Assembly (NCBI RefSeq): GCF_002943525.1
Contig: NZ_CP025394.1
Span: forward strand, 8,261,001-8,325,000
DNA length: 64,000 bases
From: Kitasatospora sp. MMS16-BH015
GTDB lineage: Bacteria; Actinomycetota; Actinomycetes; Streptomycetales; Streptomycetaceae
Reading direction: 5' to 3'
Shown here: positions 1 to 7,799 of the stretch, piece by piece
Position numbering within the stretch: position 1 is the stretch's first letter
Layout: each line of letters begins with the position of its first letter
The notes under the pieces: generated by a model
What the model was told of the DNA's origin: nothing
Databases searched by the model: none
The model's input: the letters and a program-made list of their open reading frames with translations, nothing else
Made by a program: the position numbers and the translations under genes

Positions 1-37
1 ACCCGGGCTCCCCGACCGGATTTCGGAGGTGACCTCG

Positions 38-220
38 ATGGACGCGCGCGAGGGCGACGGGCCTGGCCGAGCCGTACGCATCCCCGGGCAGCCGGGGCGG
101 CACTCGGCGGCGCAGCGCCGCCCGGGGCCGGAGGCGGCGCCCGTGCGGCAGCCGGCGCTGGTCGAGCAGAGCGAGGAGCCGGGCGATGCGGAGCGCTACG
201 CCGTCCTCGGCGAGGACTGA
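38..220 (+). CDS. small hypothetical protein (60 aa)
   Basis: A short open frame of 60 residues that starts at an ATG preceded by GGAGGT with 7 bases of spacing. This is the best argument that it is translated. An in-frame GTG at 29 is too close to the Shine-Dalgarno sequence. The protein is rich in Arg, Gly, Pro and Glu, has no membrane segment or recognisable domain, and looks disordered. It belongs to no family I recognise. It could be a spurious frame in GC-rich DNA. Confidence 0.4.
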   Translation: MDAREGDGPGRAVRIPGQPGRHSAAQRRPGPEAAPVRQPALVEQSEEPGDAERYAVLGED

Positions 221-361
221 CCGGCGGGCCGACCGGCCCGCGCACCGACCGGCTCACCACCGCCCCGGGCGGCGGCGGCCGGTGGCCGGGCACAGCGCCC
301 ACTACCCGGCGCAGTGCTGGCGGCCCGGGGCGATCGCGTACGGGCTCGGCTGAGCGGGCGT

Positions 362-386
362 GGTTCGCGCAGTGGCGGATGGGTAG
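362..386 (+). promoter_or_regulatory. SigB-type promoter, GGTT-N15-GGGTAG
   Basis: GGTT at 362-365, a 15-base spacer and GGGTAG at 381-386 match the Streptomyces SigB-family pattern GNNT-N14-16-GGGTAY except for the last base. Only nine bases separate the -10 element from the ATG at 396, so the transcript would be leaderless or nearly so. Confidence 0.5.
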
Positions 387-395
387 CCGCCCGGC

Positions 396-830
396 ATGAC
401 GGATGGTGGAGCACCGAGCGCAGGAGGATTCGACGCTGCGGCCTGCGAGGCCTTCGACCTGTGCGACCTCTGTGGGGAGATCGTGGCGGATGAGGACCTG
501 CTCGGGGCGCTGGTGCCGGACTCCTCGGCGCTGCACGAGAGCGACCCCGACCTGGACGGCAAACGGGTGGTGACCGCCTGCACGGCGGCGCACCTGGTCG
601 TCCTGGTCGAACAGTACCGGGACCGGCCCTTCGTGCCCGAGGAGCAGTGGGCCGCCAAGGTCTGCCGTGCCCTGGCCGAGTTCGACGAACCGGTCACCCT
701 GAGTCTGGTGGCCGAACTCAGCGGCCTCTCGGAGCAGCAGGCCCAGTCGGGGGTGGACTGGCACAACGACCGCGCCCGCGAGTGGCGGGCGCGGTACGGC
801 GGTGCGGATTCCGGCGGTGCGGATTCCTGA
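396..830 (+). CDS. hypothetical protein with a possible zinc-binding motif
   Basis: A 144-residue protein of unknown function. Near the N-terminus it has Cys23-x2-Cys26 (motif CDLCGE) and later Cys62-x3-His66 in ACTAAH. This spacing is compatible with a zinc ribbon or treble-clef finger, but that is inference. The rest is acidic and mostly helical, and the tail repeats GGADS twice. There is no Shine-Dalgarno sequence. Instead a SigB-like promoter lies nine bases upstream, so the mRNA is probably leaderless and stress-induced. I do not recognise a named family. Confidence 0.75.
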   Translation: MTDGGAPSAGGFDAAACEAFDLCDLCGEIVADEDLLGALVPDSSALHESDPDLDGKRVVTACTAAHLVVLVEQYRDRPFVPEEQWAAKVCRALAEFDEPVTLSLVAELSGLSEQQAQSGVDWHNDRAREWRARYGGADSGGADS

Positions 831-843
831 GCTCCCGGGGCCC

Positions 844-1032
844 TCAGGGGGAGACGCTCTGCGCTGCCGGGGGCTCGGGCTGGTCATCCCGATCGTCCCG
901 ATCGTCCCGGTCGTCCCGGTCGGGAGGCTCTGGCGGGGCCGGGTGGTGGCGGGCGTCGGAGTGCTCGTCCGGGGTCGGGGTGGTCCGCTGGTCGTCGGCC
1001 GTCATGGCCCAGGACCGTCGTCTGGCGTTCAC
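844..1032 (-). CDS. small low-complexity Asp/Arg-repeat protein
   Basis: A 62-residue, highly polar, probably disordered protein. Four consecutive Asp-Asp-Arg units (DRDDRDDRDDRDD) are encoded by a degenerate 9-base repeat, followed by a Pro-rich tail. The GTG start has GGGAGG four bases upstream; the next candidate is an ATG at 1005 with no Shine-Dalgarno sequence. A GGTT-N15-GGGTAC promoter lies just upstream on the same strand, which makes a real stress gene more likely than chance. It resembles in style the acidic 66-residue protein at 17,759. Function unknown. Confidence 0.45.
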   Translation of the reverse strand: MNARRRSWAMTADDQRTTPTPDEHSDARHHPAPPEPPDRDDRDDRDDRDDQPEPPAAQSVSP

Positions 1033-1063
1033 GTTGCCTCCCAAGGTGGTCGGTGGTCGGCGG

Positions 1064-1088
1064 GTACCCCCGATGGGTCCTGGCAACC
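1064..1088 (-). promoter_or_regulatory. SigB-type promoter, GGTT-N15-GGGTAC
   Basis: Read on the minus strand: GGTT at 1088-1085, a 15-base spacer and GGGTAC at 1069-1064. It lies 32 bases upstream of the GTG of the Asp/Arg-repeat gene. The -10 element is part of the palindrome GGGTACCC, but only the minus strand has a matching -35. Confidence 0.5.
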
Positions 1089-1174
1089 AGGGGTGAACGG
1101 GGTGCATGAGGGAGTCGGTTCGGGGCAGGCGCGTTTGGGAGTCCGAACGACGGACCGGAATGGAGGTCACCGGG

Positions 1175-1633
1175 ATGAGCATGGTGCAGGAATCCGTGGA
1201 GGTGGAGGTGCCGCTGCGGGCCGCGTACAACCAGTGGACGCAGTTCGAGGAGTTCCCCCGGTTCATGGAGGGGGTCGAGGAGGTCACCCAGCTCGACGCC
1301 AGCCACAACCACTGGCGGACCAAGGTCGCCGGGGTGACGCGCGAGTTCGACACCGAGATCGTCGACCAGCTGCCGGACCAGAAGATCGCCTGGCGCACGG
1401 TGGGCGGCGAGGTGCAGCAGATGGGCGTGGTGACCTTCGAGCGGCTGGACGAGCACCGCACCGCCGTCCGGCTCGCGATGGAGTTCGAGCCCGAGGGGAT
1501 CGCCGAGAAGGCGGGCGCCGCGATGGGCGCCGTGGACCGGCGGGTCAAGGGAGACCTGCGGCGGTTCAAGTCCTTCATCGAGGAGCGGGGCGTGGAGAAC
1601 GGCGGCTGGCGGGGGCGGATCAGCCCCGGGTGA
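1175..1633 (+). CDS. SRPBCC (START-like) family protein
   Basis: A 152-residue single-domain protein of the polyketide cyclase/dehydrase branch of the SRPBCC superfamily. Visible hallmarks are the opening VEVEVPLRAAYNQWTQFEEFPRFM, where a short beta strand leads into the helix with the W-x3-E-x-FP-x-FM signature, and the later region around WRTVGGE and TVRLAMEFEP-type strands. Members bind hydrophobic ligands in a helix-grip cavity; many actinobacterial ones of this length have no known ligand. The ATG is chosen because GGAGG sits upstream and the domain begins there. An in-frame start at 1106 would add an unconserved Arg-rich leader. Confidence 0.85.
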   Translation: MSMVQESVEVEVPLRAAYNQWTQFEEFPRFMEGVEEVTQLDASHNHWRTKVAGVTREFDTEIVDQLPDQKIAWRTVGGEVQQMGVVTFERLDEHRTAVRLAMEFEPEGIAEKAGAAMGAVDRRVKGDLRRFKSFIEERGVENGGWRGRISPG

Positions 1634-1705
1634 GTCGCGTCGCCGCGCCGCCGCCCCCGTCCGGAGTGGGTTTCCGGGCGGGGGCGGCGGTCTGTGCGGC
1701 GGCGG

Positions 1706-1903
1706 TCAGGGAGTGGTGGGTGGGCCGGGGTTGGGGGTGTCCGGGATGTGTGGCTGGTGCGGGCGGCCGTCTGGTGGGCCGGGGTTGGGGGCGTCCGGGG
1801 TGTGCGGCTGGTGTGGGCGGCCGTCCGGTGGGCCGGGGTTGGGGGTGTCCGGAGTGTGCGGCTGGTGTGGGCGGCCCTCGGGTGGGCCGGGGTTGACGGT
1901 CAT
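1706..1903 (-). CDS. Pro/His-rich 18-residue tandem-repeat protein
   Basis: A 65-residue protein made almost entirely of three 18-residue repeats of consensus GRPHQPHTPDTPNPGPPD, with a fourth partial copy. The DNA unit is 54 bp. The ATG follows AAGGAG with a normal spacing. The repeats keep frame and most substitutions are conservative, arguing for selection at the protein level. Regular His spacing (HQPH) could bind metal, but that is speculation. No signal peptide or membrane segment is visible. It is not a family I know. Confidence 0.6.
   Translation of the reverse strand: MTVNPGPPEGRPHQPHTPDTPNPGPPDGRPHQPHTPDAPNPGPPDGRPHQPHIPDTPNPGPPTTP
1720..1896. repeat. 54-bp direct tandem repeat, about 3.3 copies
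   Basis: Units start at 1720, 1774, 1828 and 1882, each opening with GTGGGCCGGGGTTG; the last is partial. Copies differ at a few positions. The unit length is a multiple of three, so copy-number changes would keep the minus-strand protein in frame. Confidence 0.9.
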
Positions 1904-2037
1904 GGTGCTCCTTCGGTGTCGGAGGCGGGCGCGCGTCGACGCCCCACGACTCGGCTGCCCGGGCGCGGCCGAGGGAAACCGGGTTTGCTGCCCTCCGGTC
2001 AGGGGAGACGCCGGTCCCCGACCGTGAGGAGAGGGTC

Positions 2038-2535
2038 ATGTCGAACGACGCCATCGTGCTGCTGCGGGAGGACCACAAGGAGGTGCGCCGGCTGTTCCGC
2101 GCCTACCGGGAGTCGGCGGGGGACGATGCGGCCCGGGAGGGGACGGTCGAGCGGATCGTCGAGGCGCTGACCGTGCACACGTATCTGGAGGACGAGCTGG
2201 TCTACCCGAAGGTCCGGGAGCAACTTCCGGCGCTGGCCGGGGAGATGCGGCGGGCTGAGCAGGAGCACCACGTGGCCGATCTGCTCTGCGAGGAGCTGAG
2301 CCGGATGAGCAGCGGGGACGAGGAGTACGACGCGAAGGTGCTGGTGCTGATCGACGCGGTCGAGCGGCACATCGAGGAGGAAGAGGGCAGCTGGTTCCCG
2401 CAGGTGCGGGCCGCGCTGGGCCGCAAGGAGCTCCAGGAACTGGGCGAGCGGATGCTGGGCGTTCGGGAGACCGCCCCGCGCAAGCCGGAACGGGCCGGGG
2501 TGCTGCACCGGGTGGCGGACGCACTGGAGGGCTGA
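2038..2535 (+). CDS. hemerythrin (HHE) domain protein
   Basis: A 165-residue four-helix hemerythrin-like protein that would bind a di-iron centre. Candidate ligands are visible: His13 in REDHKEV, a His in LTVHTYLEDE with neighbouring acidic residues, EQEHHVADLL, and ERHIEEEEGSWFP. Family members sense or store O2, NO or iron and are often stress-induced. A strong GAGGAGAGGG sequence precedes the ATG. A second, divergent hemerythrin gene lies at 4,600. The C-terminal 30 residues are basic and poorly conserved in composition. Confidence 0.9.
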   Translation: MSNDAIVLLREDHKEVRRLFRAYRESAGDDAAREGTVERIVEALTVHTYLEDELVYPKVREQLPALAGEMRRAEQEHHVADLLCEELSRMSSGDEEYDAKVLVLIDAVERHIEEEEGSWFPQVRAALGRKELQELGERMLGVRETAPRKPERAGVLHRVADALEG

Positions 2536-2603
2536 GGGAGGTGTCGAACGACCGGACCGGTGCGGCCGGGGCCCGAGGCCACGGCCGCACCGGTCCGAGG
2601 GGG

Positions 2604-3116
2604 TCAGTCCTGCTCGCTGAGCCGCTGCATGCCGACGCGGGCGAAGTGCAGGAAGTCCGCAGCGGTGAGGGCGGAGAGGCCGGAGCCGACCAGCCTGGTC
2701 GCGCCCGGGGCGAGCACCTGGCCGGCGGTGAAGCCGGTGGCCAGCCAGAGGCCGGTGCAGAACGGGCAGGTGATCAGCTCGCCGACGGCTCGCCGCAGGC
2801 CGCTGCCGCGGACCTCCTCGTCGAGCTCGGCGGGCCTCGACTGGCCGCGGACGTGGGTGAAGGGCAGCCGCAGCGGGCTGGTGACCGGGTCCTTGGCGAC
2901 CAGCCGGGCCAGCCGGTGCACCGCACCGGCGGTCAGGGTGACGTCCCAAGGACCCGGGGCGGGCAGCGGCCGGCCCTTGGCCCGGGCGGCCGCCGCGAGG
3001 GCGGCCACCCCGGTCGGGTAGACGCCGACCGCGGCCAGGTAACCGGCGATCGGCTGCTCGCCGTCCGGTTCGTACGCCGCGCGCTCGGCGCGGGCGGCTG
3101 TCGCGACGGGCTTCAC
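2604..3116 (-). CDS. DUF1360 family protein
   Basis: A 170-residue protein of the DUF1360 family, with the family signature ITCPFCTGLWLA near its middle-to-end and hydrophobic stretches that could be membrane helices. The two cysteines of CPFC could be redox-active or bind metal; function is not established. Start choice: the GTG at 3116 overlaps the TGA of the upstream 55-residue membrane protein gene in a GTGA junction, giving translational coupling. The open frame continues upstream, but that sequence codes for the other protein in a different frame. Confidence 0.75.
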   Translation of the reverse strand: MKPVATAARAERAAYEPDGEQPIAGYLAAVGVYPTGVAALAAAARAKGRPLPAPGPWDVTLTAGAVHRLARLVAKDPVTSPLRLPFTHVRGQSRPAELDEEVRGSGLRRAVGELITCPFCTGLWLATGFTAGQVLAPGATRLVGSGLSALTAADFLHFARVGMQRLSEQD

Positions 3117-3280
3117 CACCGGTACCACCGGCGGCCGCCGCCCCGGCCCCCGGCCGGGAGCAGGAAGCCGATCAGCCAGATGACGAGGATCGCCAGGGCC
3201 ACCCACCACAGTACGTGAACGGCGAACCCGACACCCCCGAGGATCAACGCCAGCAGAAGGACGAGGATGAGGACCAGCAT
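3113..3280 (-). CDS. small hydrophobic membrane protein (55 aa)
   Basis: A 55-residue protein almost wholly made of two hydrophobic segments (residues 1-20 and 24-42) followed by a Gly/Arg-rich tail ending RRWYRW. The ATG has AAAGG upstream at good spacing. It overlaps the DUF1360 gene by four bases, so the two form an operon. A protein of the same length and layout is encoded at 10,710. Such peptides are common in Streptomyces and are annotated only as hydrophobic proteins; the function is unknown. Confidence 0.75.
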   Translation of the reverse strand: MLVLILVLLLALILGGVGFAVHVLWWVALAILVIWLIGFLLPAGGRGGGRRWYRW

Positions 3281-3458
3281 GACCGTCACCTTTCGTAGCA
3301 CGGGACTCGGCCAAGGGCGCGTCTGCCCTGGTCGGGCGAGTTCATGCCTGGGGGAAGCCGGTCCGGTGACCAGGGGGCGTCGGTGGTTTCCGGCGGCGGG
3401 GCGGGGGAAGGCGCGGGGTGGCCGGCGGTGACCGTGCGTGAGATCGGCAGGGAGAGTG

Positions 3459-4592
3459 ATGAGCAGCCGCCCGATGGTGCTCAGGTTCGGGGTCGAAGAG
3501 GAGTTCCTGCTCGCCAACCCGGCGTCCAGGATGACCGTGGCCAAGGCGCACCTGGTGGTGCCGAGGGCCGTGCGGGTGCTCGGTGAACGCGCCCAGCACG
3601 AGTTCCTGGACACCCAGGTGGAGGGCTGCACCCCGCCGGTCGGCACGGCTGTCGAGCTCCGGGCCGAGCTGATCGCGATGCGCGAACAGCTGGTGCGGGC
3701 GGCGGAGGAGGCGGACTGCCTGCTGGTGGCCTCGGGCACCGCCGTGCTGCCCAGCCGGCACCCCCTCCCGGTGACCGACCGGGCCCGCTACCACCGGGTC
3801 GCCGCGCACGTCGGCCCGATCGCCGACCAGGTGGGCGGGGAGCTGTGCGGCTGCCACGTCCACCTCGGCGACCTCGACCGGGCCGAGGCGCTCGCGCTCA
3901 GCGCGCGGCTGCGGCCCTGGCTGCCGGTGCTGCAGGCGCTCTGCGCCAACTCGCCGTTCTGCGAGGGCCGCAACGGCGCCGCGAGCAGCCGCTCGCTGCG
4001 CTACCGGGCCTGGCCGACCTGCGGGCCGGCCCCCGCGCTGGACGAGGGCGGGTACGAGCGACTGCTGGGGTGGTTGACCGAGCGGAAGGTGATCCTCGAC
4101 CGGCGGATGCTCTATTGGTACGCCCGCCCCTCCGAGCACCTGCCCACCCTGGAGGTGCGGGTGGCCGACACCAACGCGGACGTGGACACCATCGTGCTGT
4201 ACGCGGTGCTGCTGCGCGGACTCGCGCACACCATGCTGGCCGCGCAGCACCGGGGGCGGCCCCGGCCGCCGGTCCGGCCCGGGGCGCTGCGCACCGCCCA
4301 CCGGCTGGCCGCCCTGGGCGGGCTCACCGGCACCGGGGTGGACCCGTGCACCGGGGCGGCCGTACCGATGGAGCGGCTGGTGGAACGCCTGCTCGAGCAG
4401 GCCGCGCCGGGGCTGGAGCTCACCGGCGACCTGGTGCTGGCCCGGACGCTGACGCACCGGCTGCTGGCCACCGGGACGGGGGCGCAGCGCCAGCGGGCGG
4501 TCTTCGCCCGGAACCGGTCGCTGCCGGAGGTGGTGGACCACCTCGCGTACCTGACCGCCCGGTCCGGGCGGTCGGTGGTGGGGCGGGGCTGA
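3459..4592 (+). CDS. carboxylate-amine ligase, GCS2/YbdK family
   Basis: A 377-residue protein of the glutamate-cysteine ligase type 2 (YbdK) family, which joins a carboxylate to an amine at the expense of ATP. Near the N-terminus the family motif FGVEEEFLL gives the acidic residues that bind Mg-ATP; later GCHVHLGD and the LEVRVADTNADVDT block match the conserved core. The physiological substrate of most actinobacterial members is unknown, and weak glutamate-cysteine ligase activity is the usual report. ATG at 3459 has GGGAG upstream; a second ATG five codons on is possible. The gene stands alone. Confidence 0.88.
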   Translation: MSSRPMVLRFGVEEEFLLANPASRMTVAKAHLVVPRAVRVLGERAQHEFLDTQVEGCTPPVGTAVELRAELIAMREQLVRAAEEADCLLVASGTAVLPSRHPLPVTDRARYHRVAAHVGPIADQVGGELCGCHVHLGDLDRAEALALSARLRPWLPVLQALCANSPFCEGRNGAASSRSLRYRAWPTCGPAPALDEGGYERLLGWLTERKVILDRRMLYWYARPSEHLPTLEVRVADTNADVDTIVLYAVLLRGLAHTMLAAQHRGRPRPPVRPGALRTAHRLAALGGLTGTGVDPCTGAAVPMERLVERLLEQAAPGLELTGDLVLARTLTHRLLATGTGAQRQRAVFARNRSLPEVVDHLAYLTARSGRSVVGRG

Positions 4593-4599
4593 CCGGGGG

Positions 4600-5151
4600 T
4601 CAGCTGGGGGTGAGGAAGGCGCGGAGCCTGGCGGCCAGGCCGCGTTCGGGCGGCGGGAGACGGTCCGGGGGCTTCACGGCCGGGGGCTGCGGCTTGGGGT
4701 GGACGGCCGCGTGGGCCAGGGCCGCGCCGGTCTTCTCGCCGAGCCGGTGCAGGGTGGCCGCCGGGACGGCCGCCCGGACGGCCGGGAAGAGCTGAGCCTC
4801 CTCCTCGCCGAAGTGGCGGGTGGTCTCCTCGACCAGCCGGGCCACCAGCCGGTCGAACAGGGCCGAGGCGACGTCCGCGTACCGCAGGTCGGCCAGCAGC
4901 CCCTCCACCGTGCGGTGGGCGGCCAGGTTGAGACCGGCCAGGGTGCGGCCGTCGGCGAGGTGCCGGCGCACCACCGGGTGCAGCAGCCGCTCCTCGACGG
5001 CCAGGTGGCCCATCAGCTCCGCGCTGACCAGGTCGACCAGCCGCCGGCGCTCCGGATCGCCCAGCGGCACCCCGCCGAGGGCGCTGAAGTGGACGCGGAC
5101 GGCGTCGTGCTGGACGAGGAGTTCCTCCAGCAGGTCTCCTTGGGGTGCCAT
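4600..5151 (-). CDS. hemerythrin (HHE) domain protein
   Basis: A 183-residue protein with a hemerythrin fold over residues 1-140. Probable iron ligands are His15 in LVQHDAV, His49 in LMGHLAVEERLLHP, a His in LAAHRTVE and His112 in RHFGEEEAQLFP. The last 40 residues are Pro/Lys-rich and likely disordered. It has no close resemblance to the other hemerythrin at 2,038 beyond the fold. A SigB-like promoter (GTGT-N15-GGGTAG) starts 47 bases upstream, so stress control is likely. Confidence 0.88.
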   Translation of the reverse strand: MAPQGDLLEELLVQHDAVRVHFSALGGVPLGDPERRRLVDLVSAELMGHLAVEERLLHPVVRRHLADGRTLAGLNLAAHRTVEGLLADLRYADVASALFDRLVARLVEETTRHFGEEEAQLFPAVRAAVPAATLHRLGEKTGAALAHAAVHPKPQPPAVKPPDRLPPPERGLAARLRAFLTPS

Positions 5152-5197
5152 GGCGAGTGCTCCCTTCGCGGGTGGCGCACGGGTACGGGACCCGCGG

Positions 5198-5222
5198 CTA
5201 CCCGGTCAGCGGGCGGCGACAC
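5198..5222 (-). promoter_or_regulatory. SigB-type promoter, GTGT-N15-GGGTAG
   Basis: Minus strand: GTGT at 5222-5219, a 15-base spacer and GGGTAG at 5203-5198. It falls in the 73-base gap between the PfpI-like gene and the hemerythrin gene and points at the latter. Confidence 0.5.
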
Positions 5223-5224
5223 GT

Positions 5225-5785
5225 TCAGGCGGCCGCCAGGGCGGTGTCGATGCCGTGCAGGAAGGCGTCGAGGTCGTCCGGGCTGCGTGAGGTGAGCAGG
5301 CGCCAGCCGCCGTGGTCGTCGTCGACCAGCTCCTGATCCGTCCAGTGGGCACCGGCGTTGGTGAGGTCGGTGCGCAGGGACGGGAAGGAGGTGAGCCGCT
5401 TGCCGCGCACCACGTCGGCCTCGACCAGCAGCCAGGGGCCGTGGCAGATGGCCGCCACCGTGCGGCCCCCGGCGACGAATGCCCGCAGCAGCTCGACCGC
5501 CTCCGGCTCGGTGCGCAGGCTGTCGGCGTTGAGGGTGCCGCCGGGGATCAGCAGCAGGTCGTACCCGTCCGGGCCGACCTGGTCCAGGGTGTGGGTGGGC
5601 TCGACGCTCACGCCCGGCTCCTTGTCCCGCACCGTGGTGCCGACCTCGGTCAGCCCGGTGGTCGCGAGGTCGACCCAGGCGCCGCTCTGCCGCAGGTGGC
5701 GGACCGGGACGAGCAGTTCGTCCTGCTCCACGCCGTGGTCGGCCGTGATCGCGAGCGCGCGGATGCCTTCGTGGGTGAGGTCCAT
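5225..5785 (-). CDS. DJ-1/PfpI family protein
   Basis: A 186-residue protein of the DJ-1/PfpI (class I glutamine amidotransferase-like) superfamily. The nucleophile elbow is visible as AAICHGPWLLVEA, with Cys followed by His, and an upstream acidic residue in the ALAITADHGVEQDEL region. Members include proteases, deglycases and stress chaperones, so the exact activity cannot be fixed. ATG has GGAGG four bases upstream. A SigB-type promoter lies 39 bases before the start. The open frame continues far upstream only because stops are rare in GC-rich DNA. Confidence 0.88.
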   Translation of the reverse strand: MDLTHEGIRALAITADHGVEQDELLVPVRHLRQSGAWVDLATTGLTEVGTTVRDKEPGVSVEPTHTLDQVGPDGYDLLLIPGGTLNADSLRTEPEAVELLRAFVAGGRTVAAICHGPWLLVEADVVRGKRLTSFPSLRTDLTNAGAHWTDQELVDDDHGGWRLLTSRSPDDLDAFLHGIDTALAAA

Positions 5786-5803
5786 GGGTCCTCCAGCGGT
5801 CGG

Positions 5804-5827
5804 GTGTGGTCTGACCGGCGCGGGTAC
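5804..5827 (+). promoter_or_regulatory. possible SigB-type promoter, GTGT-N14-GGGTAC (plus)
   Basis: GTGT at 5804-5807, 14 bases, GGGTAC at 5822-5827, directed toward the YihY gene at 5975. It shares the palindrome GGGTACCC with the opposing promoter, so the two would compete. The leader would be long (about 140 bases), which lowers confidence. Confidence 0.35.
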
Positions 5828-5849
5828 CCGCTCGGCGGGATCCGAAGCC
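5824..5849 (-). promoter_or_regulatory. SigB-type promoter, GGCT-N16-GGGTAC (minus)
   Basis: Minus strand: GGCT at 5849-5846, a 16-base spacer and GGGTAC at 5829-5824, directed toward the PfpI-like gene that starts at 5785. Confidence 0.5.
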
Positions 5850-5974
5850 GGGCGGGAGCCGGCGGTGTGGGCCGTCCGGGTGGGCGCGGTGGGGTGCGGG
5901 GCGGGGGCCGGAGACTGCGGGGGGTCGGTCGGGGGAGACTGGGGGATCCGACGGGCGGCGGTGGGAGGCAGGGC

Positions 5975-6766
5975 GTGCGGGGGCGGTTCGTGCCGGTGGT
6001 GTGGACGTGGCGGCGGGTGCTGGTCGCGGCGGTCGGGGAGGCCTGGGAGCGGGGCAAGTCGGTCGAGCTGCTGCAGCGGTCGATGGCCTTCGCGGCGCTG
6101 TTCTTCGTGACGCTGGTGCCGCTGCTGGTGGTGATCGCGGCGGCCTTCCCGGCACGCAACAGCGGGATCACCGAGTGGATCACCGAGGCGCTGGGCCTGA
6201 GCGGCCGGGGCGCCGACGCCGTGCGGGCGCTGTTCGCCTCCCGGGGGCAGGTGCTCAGCACCACCACCGCGTTCGGCCTGGCCGCGCTGGCCGTCTTCGG
6301 GATCTCGCTGATGGCCGCGATCCAGGGCGTCTACGAGCGGATCTGGGGCCTGGACCGGGGCCCGTGGCACGCCGTCTGGCGCCAGGTGCTGGGGCTGGCC
6401 GGGCTGACCGGCTACATCGTGCTGGCCGGCTGGAGCGGCACCACCCCGCTGGCGCAGCCGGCGCTGCGGATCCTCGGCTCGACGGTGGGCGGCCTGCTGC
6501 TGTTCTGGGTGCTGCCGTACCTGCTGCTGGCCGGCCGGGTGCCGTCCCGGCAACTGCTGCCCGGGGCGGTGGCCACCATGCTGGGGCTGGCCGGGTTGCG
6601 GCTGTTCTCCCGCTGGGTCTTCGCTCCGCTGCTGGTCTCCAACGCCGTCTCGTACGGCACGGTCGGCACGGTCCTGGTGGTGCAGTCCTGGCTGATCGGG
6701 GTCGGCTACACGGTGTACGGCGGAGCGCTGGTGGGGCGGGCGGTGGTGCGGGCCCGCCGGGTGTAG
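5975..6766 (+). CDS. YihY/BrkB family inner-membrane protein
   Basis: A 263-residue integral membrane protein with about six hydrophobic helices and the YihY/BrkB pattern: an N-terminal helix ELLQRSMAFAALFFVTLVPLL, then ATQ-like loop sequence and WGLDRGPWHAVWRQ. Bacterial members were once called ribonuclease BN in error; the function is unknown, with links to envelope integrity and stress. GTG at 5975 is preceded by GGGAGG at six bases. It is divergent from the PfpI-like gene, and the two appear to share a SigB-promoter region. Confidence 0.85.
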   Translation: MRGRFVPVVWTWRRVLVAAVGEAWERGKSVELLQRSMAFAALFFVTLVPLLVVIAAAFPARNSGITEWITEALGLSGRGADAVRALFASRGQVLSTTTAFGLAALAVFGISLMAAIQGVYERIWGLDRGPWHAVWRQVLGLAGLTGYIVLAGWSGTTPLAQPALRILGSTVGGLLLFWVLPYLLLAGRVPSRQLLPGAVATMLGLAGLRLFSRWVFAPLLVSNAVSYGTVGTVLVVQSWLIGVGYTVYGGALVGRAVVRARRV

Positions 6767-6861
6767 TGAGACCGGGCCCGTGGCCTTCACCCGATCCACC
6801 CATCGGAGGCGGGTGAGGCCGGGAGTTCGGGGCAGACGGGTGCCAGGAGTCCGGTCGGAGC

Positions 6862-7275
6862 GTGGTGGGTGGAGAGGTGGGGTGCCGGTTGTACTGGCTG
6901 AGCGTGCGGATGACGATGCGACTGCTGGTGGTGGAGACGTGGCACGAGTTGGAGGTCGAGTGCCAGTACTGGCCGGAGGATCCGTACGCCGTGCTGCTGG
7001 ACTTCGGCACCGGGCGGACGGAGTGGATCCTCTCCCGGGAGGTGCTGACGGCCGGTCTGGTCGGGCCGGCCGGGGAGGGGGACGTGCACGTCGAGCCGGC
7101 CGACGGCGGCAGAGTGCACGTGGCGCTGGGCAGGGGCGAGCGGGTGGCGCTGTTGAGCCTGCCCGCCGACGGGTTGGACCGGTTCCTGGCCGAGACGCGG
7201 GAGCTGGTGCCGCCCGGCGCGGAGCCCGGCCGGATCGACTGGGACCTGTGCATCCGGGAACTGCTCTCGGCCTGA
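6862..7275 (+). CDS. SsgA-like (SALP) family regulator
   Basis: A protein of up to 137 residues of the SsgA-like family found only in morphologically complex actinomycetes, where members guide septum and cell-wall placement in sporulation. The family core YWPEDPYAVLLDF, followed by TEWILSREVLTAGL, GEGDVHVEP and a C-terminal FLAETRELVPPG, is clear. The start is uncertain: GTG at 6862 has a distant AGGAG, while ATG at 6910 fits the usual N-terminus better. It lies alone between the YihY and WhiB genes; which member of the family it is cannot be told. Confidence 0.85.
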   Translation: MVGGEVGCRLYWLSVRMTMRLLVVETWHELEVECQYWPEDPYAVLLDFGTGRTEWILSREVLTAGLVGPAGEGDVHVEPADGGRVHVALGRGERVALLSLPADGLDRFLAETRELVPPGAEPGRIDWDLCIRELLSA

Positions 7276-7354
7276 GCCGACTCCGGGGGTTGAGGCGGCG
7301 GAACCGGGACAGACGAGGGGCGGTCGGGTACCCCACAACCGAGAGGACGTCGCC

Positions 7355-7687
7355 ATGACGCACATAGCCCGTCTGCCCGGAGCCTACGCCCGCCACTGGG
7401 ACTGGCAGTTCCTCGGCGCCTGCCGCGAGTACGGCACCGAGCTGTTCTTCCACCCCTCCGGCGAACGCGGGCCCGCCCACGACGAACGGGAGCAGGCGGC
7501 GGTGGCCGTCTGCCGCCGCTGCCCGGTGCAGGTCGAGTGCCTGACCCACGCGCTCGCCGTCCGGGAGCCGTACGGAGTCTGGGGCGGGCTCACCGAGGAC
7601 GAACGCCAGCGGTTGCTGGCCAGGAGGCCGCAGCGCCGGCGGCCGGCCGGTACGCGCAGCCGGGCCCGGCGGCAGGAGGTGGCGTGA
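7355..7687 (+). CDS. WhiB-like iron-sulfur transcription factor
   Basis: A 110-residue Wbl protein. The four cysteines that hold the [4Fe-4S] cluster are Cys23, Cys53, Cys56 and Cys62 (C-x29-C-x2-C-x5-C), followed by the turn GVWGG at 74-78 and a basic Arg-rich tail of the AT-hook-like kind. Wbl proteins bind the housekeeping sigma factor and sense O2, NO or redox state. ATG is preceded by GAGAGGACG. A strong hairpin follows some 110 bases downstream. The GC-rich arginine tail is longer than in WhiB itself, so it is a minor family member. Confidence 0.93.
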   Translation: MTHIARLPGAYARHWDWQFLGACREYGTELFFHPSGERGPAHDEREQAAVAVCRRCPVQVECLTHALAVREPYGVWGGLTEDERQRLLARRPQRRRPAGTRSRARRQEVA

Positions 7688-7799
7688 GTGCGGGGGTCCG
7701 TGCTCGCCAGCCGCACCGGAGGTACGTCCGCGGCAGCGCGGTGGGCCGGGAGCGACGGCCCTGAGAGAAGACCGTGACGCGGACGGCGTCGCCGAGAGC

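Noticed and set aside
1720..1896. Possible CRISPR array
   Set aside because: The 54-bp units are directly adjacent without unique spacers and code for a repeat protein.
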